Assembly (NCBI GenBank): GCA_963662155.1
Contig: OY759266.1
Location: 54,865,510 to 54,929,509 of the forward strand
Length of the DNA stretch: 64,000 nt
Direction: 5' to 3'
DNA from: Lamellibrachia columna
Lineage: Eukaryota > Annelida > Polychaeta > Sabellida > Siboglinidae
This document shows, piece by piece, positions 1-25,872 of this stretch (position 1 is the stretch's first letter; the number at the start of each line of letters is the position of its first letter). The notes below the pieces were generated by a model, which was not told the DNA's origin, searched no databases, and saw only the letters and a list, made by a program, of their open reading frames with translations. Both the position numbers and the translations under genes were made by a program.

Positions 1-984
1 GTATCATGCTTGAAATGTGACAGGTTTTCACTGACGTTTTATGTATTGTTGACAAAACATTAATTTGCCCCTTTAATTTGTTGCCACAAAGGCCCTTGAA
101 TCTGTATTTGTAACGTGTTGTTGTCTACGATTTTAGGTCATACCAGCCATCTGACAATCACGTGGCATGGCGTGTTTAAGATCATTTTGTTTGGCCTGTA
201 GCATCACCAGCTTCAAAGCCACAATAAACTACGTCAGCGCTGATATTTGCTAGTTTAGGATATGACTAGGAATCACAGTAACCAGACGACATGTTCCACG
301 TTCATGGTGAACGAACAAAGCAAGTTCGAAGATCGAAGCACAGACGGTTGTTACTATGGAAACATTGTCGGCGTTTTTAAGACGGGGGGGGGGGTGATTT
401 CCAAAAGAACTGTTTTTTAAAGGATGGATTGGCGAAATACGACGTTAGTGCCGGGTGATTATTTGTGGTGTCAACATTTAGTTCAGTTCCTATTAGGAAA
501 AACACTATGATGAAGTGTGTTTCACTAAGAATTCATCATAAAAATTGCTTCTACGATGCTCCTTACTAACGCCAAGGTTGAACTGCTCTTTAGGAAAACA
601 TATATTATAGAAAGTCAAATGTTTATTATCTTGAGTCCAGTTTTATTAAGATTATCTAGTTTTTTTACAACCAAATAAGATTTCAAAATATGGGTGATGA
701 ATAATTTGCAAATGGCTATTGATTATAGCATACATTATGTAGTGTACAAATGGCTATTGATTATAGCATACATTATGTAGTGTACAAATGGCTATTGATT
801 ATAGCATACATTATGTAGTGTACAAATGGCTATTGATTATAGCATACATTATGTAGTGTACAAATGGCTATTGATTATAGCATACATTATGTAGTGTACA
901 CGGTGTCATGGAACATTTAATTTTTTTTCTTAAAGTTGCCCAATACCATGCCAATCTTATTGACATTCTGTAACTCTAACTTAC
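1..984. other. Non-coding left flank, probably RBM22 last intron
   Basis: I see no exon here on either strand. The proline-rich C-terminal exon expected for RBM22 is not recognisable, so this stretch is probably part of its last intron. It holds an uninterrupted run of 11 G at 384-394 and, towards its right end, a 38-bp tandem repeat. An ATTAAA on the minus strand near 917 overlaps the stop codon met when RBM22 exon 7 is read through its donor, so an intronic polyadenylation form is possible but unproven. Confidence 0.5.
709..898. repeat. 38-bp tandem repeat, 5 copies
   Basis: Five essentially identical copies of a 38-bp unit start at 709, 747, 785, 823 and 861. Each unit contains CAAATGGCTATTG and CATACATTATG. 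It lies just downstream (minus strand) of RBM22 exon 7. The near-perfect copies imply recent expansion or ongoing homogenisation. Confidence 0.95.
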
Positions 985-10451
<9,467 letters not shown>

Positions 10452-10700
10452 CGCGTAACGAAACTTCTTCTCGCACTCGTTTTGTTGACCGGAAGTCGCT
10501 TTGTTCAGTAACGGTACAACGAAGAAAATGTGTGCGTACGGTTCTAGGTGAATTTTTTTTTTTAATATGCCAAACAGTGTTTTAACCAATGTGCTTTCAC
10601 ATGCGTGTCAACCTGTGATTATCGAATTGACTGAGATAATTAGCTAGTCGACGCAGGCCGCGGCTCCCTCGATCGCATCTGCATGGTCGCCTCGCTCCAC
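10452..10700 (-). promoter_or_regulatory. RBM22 5' region with ETS-type site
   Basis: The sequence upstream of the RBM22 ATG is locally GC-richer. It contains ACCGGAAGT at 10488-10496, an ETS-family core typical of housekeeping promoters. No TATA box is evident. The transcription start cannot be placed from sequence alone. Confidence 0.45.
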
Positions 10701-11874
10701 CCCACACAACAACAATTTAAACCGTCAAAGCAAACACAACAAAGTAATAAAAAAACTAAGTATTTTACGCAGACAAATGAATCGTTGAACACCTGTGTAT
10801 ATCCTGTTGTTATAAACGATGGCAGTCTTTCCTTTCCGTATTGGCCGGTTTACACGAGCGATAATTGCCAGATTGGTCGGCCGACCCGGAGTCGCGCAGT
10901 TTCTCGATACAAAACTGTGCTCTTCCTACTTAATTGTTCCCTGCTGTACAGGGGCGAGGGTCATGTAAACACCATCGCAACAATGTGTGGCTACGTACGG
11001 TTGTGTCGATGGCATTGGGGGATGGGTCGAATCTGGCTGATACTCGGCCGCGAGTTTGAATCAGTGGTAAATCAGCGACTGATAGTGGATGCAACCATTG
11101 TGGTCATTGATCAAAACTCAAGTCAATAGATAGCACTCGCAGTGTCTATACACGTAATTACATCGCTCGTCTAAGCGCACACATATTTTATAGTTGCGCA
11201 CTGTCCTGCGACACGGTATCAGTGCCGACCAATTCGGACACAAATTTCCAGCCTTAATTCCTGCGACAGTTCATAACTTGAGTTTGAGCTGTAGCATATA
11301 GTTTTCCTTTTTTACTTAGAGAAGGGCAGCAGTTGACCAACTCTAGGTGATTTTCAGTGTCAATCTTATTTTTACCTTCGAAAAGCTCATAGTTAACAAA
11401 CTTGACATTAATTGATGTGTCGCAATTCATTAGTTTTTACGTGGCGAAAATGTATAAAAACACTATAACTGCCTGTTCATATTACCTGGATGATTGTGTC
11501 ATCATATATTTATACTTGATTGTATTACTGTGCCTATACATACTGGATGGTTAAATGTGCTTTAAAATATGTTTTTATGCTTCCTCCTCAGTGTAAGATG
11601 TATTTCTATTTCTTGGACAATAAAGTTATTATTGTTATTAATATTATTTTACGGATAAGCACGATTCACAAATGATAAAATGACAAATTAATTCACGTTA
11701 TTAACCAATTTTATCGCAAATTAGTTGTCCATTGAACATCAAATGACGGATATTTCTCCGGGACGAATTAAGATATTGGCTAGACGTCTATGTCAAAACG
11801 ACGGAGACTCCGCGCCGTACGAATGATGTAGAGTTGACATGTAAATTTATTCAGTGCATTTATGTTTGTGGTTC

Positions 11875-11875
<1 letters not shown>
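10701..11875. other. Divergent intergenic spacer between RBM22 and PCNA, left part
   Basis: An open frame at 10683-11129 has no recognisable domain and is not called. Around 11450-11650 the sequence ends in GGACAATAAAGTTATTATTG, which looks like the 3' tail of a LINE or SINE on the plus strand. No other feature could be supported. Confidence 0.4.
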
Positions 11876-11914
<39 letters not shown>

Positions 11915-12695
11915 GTTTATTCACTCTAACCACGTACGGTGGTACATATAGAGGATCACAATTTCACAAATACATATATAAACCATGTGTTAAACAAAAT
12001 AGAGATATTTACTTGTTAAATAATAATTAAAATAATAAATAAAAACCAGTATTCTACTATACTAATTATGAACAAGACATGATTACGCGGGTTCTTGGAT
12101 AACATACACTAGGTGGAACATTGAACATATAGTTTTAAGCCATGCAAAATTTGCCAGACTGTCATGCAGTTGTGTCTGATTCATTGTTCTGTAGCGTATG
12201 TACAAATTAGGTACATTAGGATCCATTCTAATATGTGAAAGCATGTATTTAATTTTCAAGTCATCTAACTTAGTACATTCATATAGAAAGTGAATTTCAT
12301 CCCCTATAACAGCTTTATCAAAAAATTTACAAAGTCTCTTAATTATTTCTAGAGATATTAAGTTTTCTTTGGTTATTAACAAGAAATTTGTATGTCTCTA
12401 TTCTAAATTGAAATAATGTTTTTTCAGTGCTCTGTTAGAGTTTCGGTATACCTTTCTTTTCCATGTGAATATTTAAATAGTTTATACATTGCATTATTAT
12501 CATTAATAATATTAATGATAATAATGATATTATCATTTATTATTCTACTGTGCCAAAGTTGTTTAAATTGATCATATTCACATTTGTATACAATCTTGGC
12601 ATTTATTTTATAATCCTGTGTTAACCATATATAATTCATTTCATTACTTTGAAAATGTTTACTAATACATTTAATCCAAGGTGATGAGTGCACAT
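11876..12695 (-). mobile_element. 5'-truncated, decayed LINE ending in a tetranucleotide tail
   Basis: Read on the minus strand, 12424-12693 resembles the RT C-terminal region (WIKCISKHF, YIWLTQ, DQFKQLWHS, MYKLFK). Then 12083-12382 carries the zinc-knuckle-like end (RLCKFFDKAVIGDEIHFLYEC, with LDDLKIKYM) seen in many LINE ORF2 proteins. The two parts are in different frames with stops between. The element ends in AATAAACATCT followed by an (ATCT)n tail that appears as (TAGA)n at 11876-11914 on the plus strand. Such simple-sequence tails mark the 3' end of several LINE clades. Target-site duplications were not identified. Confidence 0.7.
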
Positions 12696-17262
<4,567 letters not shown>

Positions 17263-17900
17263 TCTGCCTAAACGTCCTCCCACATCAGCCCAAGTTTTAC
17301 ATAAGTTGTACATAGATTCCACAAGGGACACGAGATTGAAACGGCAGGTTCCATTGAAATGTGGACTTGATCTTCCCCCCCATTGACACAGGCGTCGGTT
17401 ATTAACAAACCTTGATATTGCTGCATGGAATATTGGTGTAAATTGGCCTCCAGATTATATCGTGATTACTTGACAGAAACATTATTGACTGGTATGTCAT
17501 CATGTTGATGTTTCTCGCACAAGTAAGTGTGGACCACCAAGGGTCTACCTGGTGTAGGCAACATGTCGGGACATCCAGTGATATTCTGAGAACCCGATTA
17601 CAGACTTCCCCATTATTGATTAATCTACCGCCAACCATGTAACGGTTGGATTACTCTAGTGCATGATTCTTAATTGTAACTGAATGGTCCTATAGGTTAT
17701 TTGGCCTGGGGAGTGAATGTTTGAACTAACAGGAGAGTAGGAAGTCTTTCTCTGTATGTCTAAAGCCAGTTTTTCGTGTGTTGCTGTAATTTTCTCATGT
17801 TTATGAAGTATGCATTACACAATGTAGCGTTATATTTCCTTGTTTCATATACATTGTCATATATTAAACATTATTTGCTATAATGGCAGTAGTTTTGTGT
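17263..17900 (+). other. PCNA 3' UTR with candidate poly(A) signal
   Basis: After the TGA the sequence has no exon. The first plausible poly(A) hexamer on the plus strand is ATTAAA at 17863-17868, about 600 bp downstream of the stop. The real end of the transcript is not determinable here. Confidence 0.4.
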
Positions 17901-20461
17901 GGTAAATCCACCATTGTGGCTGCTATTGTCAAAACGGTGAAGTCCGTGTCAATTACTAGCGGTGCTGGATTCAGTTAGTCAATTACACAGTATAACTGAA
18001 AACATGGAGCTTAACAAGATTAAAAGAACTATGTTAGGTGTCAATTATAATAGTCCAAATATTATTTTATATAGGACTAGTCATGTCACTAGAATTATTG
18101 CAGTAAGGATGATGGAAAAATACACTTGGTGTTCTAAAAATATATCGGTTACACTCGGTTACACTTATAATTATAAATTGAACAACCCTGACCTGATTAA
18201 AATGCAAACTGCTAAATATGTCAACAAAAACCCCGTTATATGAACATACAAATATACAACTAATACAAACAAAATCCACAAACACTTGGTAGTTTTATTT
18301 TCAAGTTCAAATGATGCTTAACATCAAATAATCTTTGGCTAATTATTGTGTACTACAATTATGTTAATTAATTAGTTAATACACATGTAAAGAGAAACAT
18401 TGTTACAATTTTAACTGGAGCAGAAAGCAATAAATAAGTAATCTGTACTATCTGAAATTAGATAAAACTCATTCAAGTATAAAAATGGAATGATTATCCG
18501 TCACAGGTCATAGCAGGTGCAAAATAATTATAATTCTAATAAATAATGTAAAATAGATGGCAAATTGTCTACGGACGTAAAACGCATAAACCGTTCCAGT
18601 TCTACAACTTGGTTTGCCAAGTCGTACAATACATCATTAGTCGTATAACATAACATGCATACCTATAACATAGCGGTGAGTCTGCCTTGCGCAGCACGCT
18701 GAGCACTGCGTACATGGTCATACCATATGGGCAACTTGTTAAAACCACACAAAACAACGAAAAGTCAGGAAAAGGACACAGGTACTAGTATATAAAACTT
18801 GTAGGTAGTTGTGCAACAAAGCACTGGTGTAACTGACATCTCAACATGGCACCGTAATCTGGACAGTTTTTTGGTGCTGCTCCAATTGGTAAATACCTGC
18901 ACACAACCAAGATGGTCAAATTAGGCTATGGAAATTCCATGTTTCACCTTTAAAGGAACCTTGCTGTACCTTTATTTATCTGGCACTGAGTAATGCACTA
19001 CCTTGGTAATAGAGGCTGGTAATAAACGAGTCGCACTACCTTGGTAATAAACAAGCCTGAAACAGGCAACAGTAACAACGCGAACAAGGAACATTACACT
19101 ATTACTAGTTGGTAAGTTTACAGTGACAGATGCTTACTCATCAGTGATAACACAGGAGGAATAGTGCTAAGAGGAGAGAGCTAGAGAGATTACTGAATGA
19201 AGTAGCGGATAAAAACGGCTACAAGGAAGAAAAAGGATTAAAAATATGTTTGACGGGTTGAGAGAAGAGACGTGTTTGGAGGAACCAAGAGAAAGGAAGT
19301 GGATCTGCCAAAGAACATGAAGAAATTGGAGAGAGCAACAGCCCAAAGTGGTTCGTATAAAAACTGATCAATTGTCTGCCTCCATGAGGAACAGTCTACC
19401 GAATAGAAGTAATTGGTGCTGACTGAAAAACCACTGATACAACTACATAAGATCCTTAAATTGTTACTTATATAGTACAATAAAATGCAGCAATCAGTCG
19501 AACAGTAATAGCTTGAAAACGCACATAACTTGGCTATATGACAGTGAGCCATTTAAAAATGACATAAATTGAGTGCCACCAAGATGGCCAATGAATGAAA
19601 CAAGACAAGCACCTAGTACTGTTACTCCCAGTAAACAAACAACAGTTGTAAACAACCATCTCCTTGGCACTAAGCTTGCGTTTCCACAACAAAACAATAA
19701 ACAAGAGTTGTAGATGAAGACTGACCATAATATACGACTGTCCACTACATCCAGCCTATCAGACTAACTCGGTAAACATATACATTTAACATGAACACAA
19801 CATTGGGACAACTTCAAAAATACTGAGGCTAACACGTAAACCACAGTGTGATGAAGGGTGGTCCCCAGGTTTGTGAGGGGCAATAATCGACACAAACTTC
19901 CAACTTTCTCACACTATGAAGATTACTATCCCGGATATAATACATTCCATTACCTTACCTACTAATAATATAACTGTTAGTTTGAACAGACAAAGCAATC
20001 TCACCACATCAGACAGTGCAGTCACAACTAGAGTCGATAGAATCCAGACATCATTCACTATTACAGTGTGCAGTTTGCCTAAATTACCTAAATGCTCAAA
20101 GTTTCAGAACAGAGAGAACTATCATGCTATAGACAATAATAAAATTAATATCCACGGTGGTTGTCCGAGTCCAGTTGCAACACTACCAATAACATTAATA
20201 TCCACTGTGATTGTCTTGCAGTATTAACATATCTATGCTGACTGGTCATTGGTACATGCCACTGAATGTGCACTACCAAAATAAACTGTGACTGGCTTCA
20301 CCAAAGCATACACAGAACAGCAGAGCTGACTTCACCAAATTCTCTGCAGTATCACTACCACATATACTGGAAGTTGGTTTCATCACATACTATGCAACTT
20401 GAGACTGGATTCACCCAATACTATACAATACAGCAAGAACTTGAGGCTGGATTCACGAAGC
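17901..20461. other. Convergent spacer between PCNA and the CDS gene
   Basis: Short open frames here lack recognisable domains. The right part is probably the 3' UTR of the minus-strand CDS gene. I see no RNA gene and no transposon protein remnant. Confidence 0.4.
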
Positions 20462-23400
20462 CTACGCATTGAGAGTGAGAAGTCCCTGTCTTGAAAGACT
20501 TTCGTTTAGCATGTTGAACACCTGCAGCTGTTCATCTGGCTTCAGGGAGAGAATCTGCTGAACCAGACGTTGTGGTCCGATAGTCCTGAAACACAGCAAT
20601 ACGCAACTTGACAAATCAAGATGCTAGTTGTTCAACTAGTCAGATTAAAAGTACGACGGCTGATCATTTTTGTCCTATACTCATGTTATATAACACCCTA
20701 TACTCATGTTATATAACATCCTACTCTTATGTTATATAACACCCTAAATTCATGTTACACAACACCCATAAAAAGTATGATCATACCGATTTGTACATGA
20801 CGCACGCGCGTGTGTGTGCATGTGTGTATGTGTACAGGCCTTGGCCAAACACATCTGACTGTTGCACCATACACATCATCATGTTTTCACACTGCTGTAA
20901 TGCACACACACCAACACTTCTATCAATAACAATGCGCATCAATGACATATGTTTATCAATGCCCACAAAAAACATCAGTAGAAGTGGGCATAGATTGATA
21001 TAGATGTAAGTGTATCTACTATCTATTTGTGGAAACTTGTACCGACTACAAACAATACACTCACTTGATGAAACTAGACTGGTAGACGTGCACAAAGGTG
21101 GCCATCAACAACTGGCAGTCAAACCGATCCATTAATCCACCATGACCAGGTATAGTATCTCCAAAGTCCTACCAAACACAGCGATATGGCTTTACCAAAG
21201 ATAACAGCTATTAATATTATATCATACATAATAATCACTATAAATACGTTACTCAGTATGTGATGATTCGACTCCCAGGTCAGCAGTCATCACTGAAGGT
21301 TTGCTTGTTGGAATAAATGTATTTAGTTGTGCATCAGAAATATGCGTCACCATTTACTTCTACTAATACACAGAATTTATTTTTTAAATATTCACTGTTA
21401 TCCTGAGACTGATTCCTACCACAAAGTCAAATGAGGCAACCAATACTGGTCTTCTGAAAGATGCAAATGATTTTCAAACCAATCATAATTATTATCATCT
21501 TTTTGATTCCATCAGTATTAGTTTTATAATACAGTTATCATCCAAATAACTTTCAATAATATTTGTTACAGCAGCAATAGCAACAGAAGACTGTAACCAA
21601 CCTTGATCTTGAAAGCTCGCTTGAAGCCACTGGCAAAGAAGCCACCAAATGGTCCAATGAGAGAGGCAAAGACAGACATCGAGATAGAGTGGAGCATGAA
21701 AGGATAGAGGGTGATACTCTTCCAGTTCAGACGAACCTGACAACACAAACATAATGCATGAAAGGATAGAGGGTGATACTCTTCCAGTTCAGACGAACCT
21801 GACAACACAAACATAATGCATGAAAGGATAGAGGGTGATACTCTTCCAGTTCAGACGAACCTGACAACACACAAACATAATGCATGAAAGGATAGAGGGT
21901 GATACTCTTCCAGTTCAGACGAACCTGACAACACAAACATAATGCATGAAAGGATAGAGGGTGATACTCTTCCAGTTCAGACGAACCTGACAACACAAAC
22001 ATAATGCATGAAAGGATAGAGGGTGATACTCTTCCAGTTCAGACGAACCTGACAACACACAAACATAATGCATGTTGCCAACATGTTTTTTTATTCAACA
22101 CCCCGAAATCACCCTAAAACCATTTGTTAAATGCCTATGGAACTTTTTTAATGAAAACATTTGGATTTTGCTACAAGTCTAACAAGACTGCATAAAGGGA
22201 GTGACCAGGGAGAAGGATTACTATGACTAAAAATGATATTTTTGTCTGTACTATGACAAGACTTTTGTCCGTACTATGACAAGACACTAGGTAGTAATGT
22301 GACATGTGTCACATAACATTATAACAATGCAATCATTTCTTGGTTTCTCTGCACCACGTATATATATCCATGGCAACCTACTAAAGCATCACATATAATA
22401 AGAAACAAAATGACACAAGAAACAACATAATAAATAAGAAGAATGTTTAAACTATTAAGCAGTAACTATTGAGGTCTCAATGCTTCTTAAAACTTCCAAA
22501 TTCAGTACTTACCCGACACCTTCTGGCATAACATTCTATTTCATAGGAACAACAACAATTGATTTGTCCGCCATGTTTAGTTTGTGTGGAATGAATAACT
22601 GTGCCAGGCTGCCAGTTATGAAGTGACATAAGGCATCCACCACCAGGGAGATACGTACCACAGCACAGAACCTGACAAGAAACTGGGGTAGGGCGTATTC
22701 GGTGAGTTGGAACACTGGCGCCCTCTCGCAGTCCATCGACAGAGCGTCCGTCGTCACGTTGTATTCGATTGGACACACAAAGCTGTCGAACTGCACCAGT
22801 ACGTACGACACCTGAACACAGTCAGTTCAAACTGTTAACAACTTGGGGGAAAACAGTCGGTGCTGATGTTTGCTTAAACCTAAACAGTCAACAGCCAACA
22901 ACCGATTGTTGATGTGCTTGAACAGGCATAGATACACACCAAATTATGAACAGTTGCTATTGCTGTATACATACTGGCTAGTAATTAATTACCAGGTCCA
23001 AACTACACTTACATTTTTAAACAAGATGTTCGTATTACCAGTTTGCCATGTTGAATCAATCAGTAATTGATGTTCCATCAAATGAAGATATTGAGAGAAA
23101 TACATTTTGATATGCAAATTCCATCCCACTGATATCACAATTTTGTAAGTGCTACAGGAGAGCATGGCATATCTCATACACGAGGAATTTATATTCTGTG
23201 CATGAAATCAAATGATGACTAGAAAAACAGCCACATACAAGTAATCCGAAAATGAAGGTGCTGACGGCACCACCTATGAAGCCTTCCCATGTCTTCTTGG
23301 GCGACAGTTTGATGAGTGGAGTCTTGCCAAAGAAGAAGCCAAACACGTAGGCCATGATGTCATTGCAGATGATCATGGACACTGGCACAAGGAACCTGAA

Positions 23401-25822
23401 ATATATAACAAAATAATGTAACTAACATGTAATTTATTTACTAAATTACATAATCATTAATCATTTATTCCTTAAATGAAAAAAATACACCACAGTGGCA
23501 CAGTATTTAACAATTTAAACACCATGTCTATGGACACCCCAAAAGACTTCGTTAAAATAAGTATCTTATTTTGAGTAACATGCATTTTTTACACACATGG
23601 AATAATTTTTGCAGTAAACAAGTGTTGTTTGCAGTAAACAAAATGTATTTTGACACAATTTCTGCAAAACTGGAAGAAACCGTTTCTTCTGGGGTAGACT
23701 TTCCCAAAAATTCAACCATTTAAAAAAGTGCCAACCCTGATTTGAGCCGAAATCTAATCAATGTTTCATCACCAGATCATCGCTGTCAACAAGATGACCG
23801 ACTAGGTAAGGTTGCATTTACACACCTTAAAAGATGATACTAACCAGACGATGCCATCAAAGATGTTCTGTATGATGAGATGGGATTGGGTGACAATGAT
23901 GAGCAGGGTAACGTGAGTCCAGCCGAACTGAAAGAGACAACCAGCACACAAAGGATAACGCTTAAAATAAAAATCTTCCACAAGATATGAAGTGGTGGAT
24001 GCATGCACACTGTTTAGCTTTAGAGCGGCTGTCCACAGAAACGCAATGACTGTTTGAATACAGATTACGGTCATGGAAATATTCTTGATTGTAATGAACA
24101 ACCAGGATTATCACCAGGTCTGTGCCCATTGCATTGTCAAACGACAACTCAGATCTCAGATGTAATACTGACCAGTGTGAACTGTTTCAGGTAGTGTTTC
24201 TTGACGAGACTGAAGACAAAGCCCACAAAGCCGCCACAGTACATGGAGAAGGAGATGAAGCGGTGGTACGTCACAAATGCTTTCAGCAGCTCCTGCAATG
24301 TCACACGGTCAGTTAGTCCTCCCGTGACAACACAAACATTAACTTTTATGGAACTATACATACCAGCCTCAAGTACATGTTGCTCACACACACCTGACAA
24401 CATCTCAAATTAACCATCTAAAGCTATTCTAATTCAGGAAGGGCCACTAATCTTTGGATCAGGATGTTTTTTTCTAATTTCACCCCTGGTCAGGTAAATA
24501 ACAGGTGAAAAGGAACATGGTTACCAATCGATGAGACATACTGTACTACTATTCTTTGGATGTCTACTGCAGAAAGCCAAACAAGTAGCTTTTCAAAACA
24601 AAATTATGCCACATAAAACACCAGCAGAATCTGCAAAAAATTCATACCAATTTTGTTGTCACTGCCAAAAAAAAAATGAGCTTTTGGCGACAAAGCCCAC
24701 CCAACCATGCTTACTTGTTAAATAATTTTTTATATCAAAATATATAAAGAAAACATACCGTTCTTGAGAGCAGTACACCAAAGTAGGTGATCATGCTCTC
24801 CCCATAGAAGAAGTAATTGGATGCAACGAGGAAGTACCAGCTGAGAGTGCGGAACCAGGGCAGCTCATGCGTCTTGTACACAACATAACCAATGGTGATG
24901 ATCTCGTGGAAACACTTGATCTGAACCAGAAGTATCTGCAATGACATCAGCACAGCATCTATTAAACTGCATAACTGATAGTGATAATCTCATAGAAACA
25001 CTTGACCCCTACCAGAAGTATCTCTAATTACATTGTCATGTAATGTACATGACCTGTGACATCTACAAACTGGCCAGAAGAAATAATGGTCAAGACAGCC
25101 GACAGATTTATTACTACAAAAATACTGGTTGCATTCAGGGTTGAAAAAAATCATGATTTTTTTTAAATCAAAAAAATCGGATTTATTTGATTTAAATCGG
25201 ATTTTTTTTATTTATTTGATTTTTTTGAAATCTGGCATACACAATGTCATAAAATATTTTACTATCAGGCTATCTGGTGTCAATACAGCTACACAAGTGT
25301 GCGCACTTTGTGTTTTATATTAAAAAACACACAAAACTTTGTTGATCTTGATGCTTGTAAACAATTATTTGTGTTAAATTCATATAAATCAGCGATTAAA
25401 AAAACCGGAAGTAAAAAAAATCATAAACCAATGATTTTTTTGGAGCGATTTAAATCATGATTTAAATCAATGATTTAAATCAAACAACCCTGGTTGCATT
25501 AAAACAATTTGTGCTGCTGTTGATGTTCTCTGCTGTGAAAGTATCGTGGATCGACTCAGGGGAACAAGAACAGCAGTGCAACTCACAGCTACATAATTCA
25601 ACATCTAATGTTCAGACAACAACAACCCTACAATCAGTCTGCTGAATGATTGATCAAATTTGCACAATAATTACTAACACTAGTTCTTACCAATGATATG
25701 TAGTATTCTACATTATGGATTTTCTATTTAACACACACATATATATATGTGTGTGTGTGTTAAATAGAAGATCCATAATGTAGAATACTATATATCGTTG
25801 GTAAGAACTAGTGTTAGTAATT

Positions 25823-25872
<50 letters not shown>

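Noticed and set aside
917..984. Read-through end of RBM22 exon 7 as the true C-terminus
   Set aside because: A strong GTAAGT donor follows GLPGG and the extra residues have no similarity to the Pro-rich tail of RBM22; kept only as a possible intronic polyadenylation form.
10683..11129. 148-aa plus-strand frame between RBM22 and PCNA
   Set aside because: No recognisable domain, no splice-linked neighbour, ordinary intergenic composition; length can arise by chance in a GC-richer patch.
17962..18285. Overlapping 93-aa plus and 72-aa minus frames downstream of PCNA
   Set aside because: No domain, AT-rich, mutually overlapping; best explained as chance frames in the convergent spacer.
21495..22002. 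Frames encoding repeated [18 protein letters not shown]
   Set aside because: They are out-of-frame translations of the CDS exon 9 boundary repeat.
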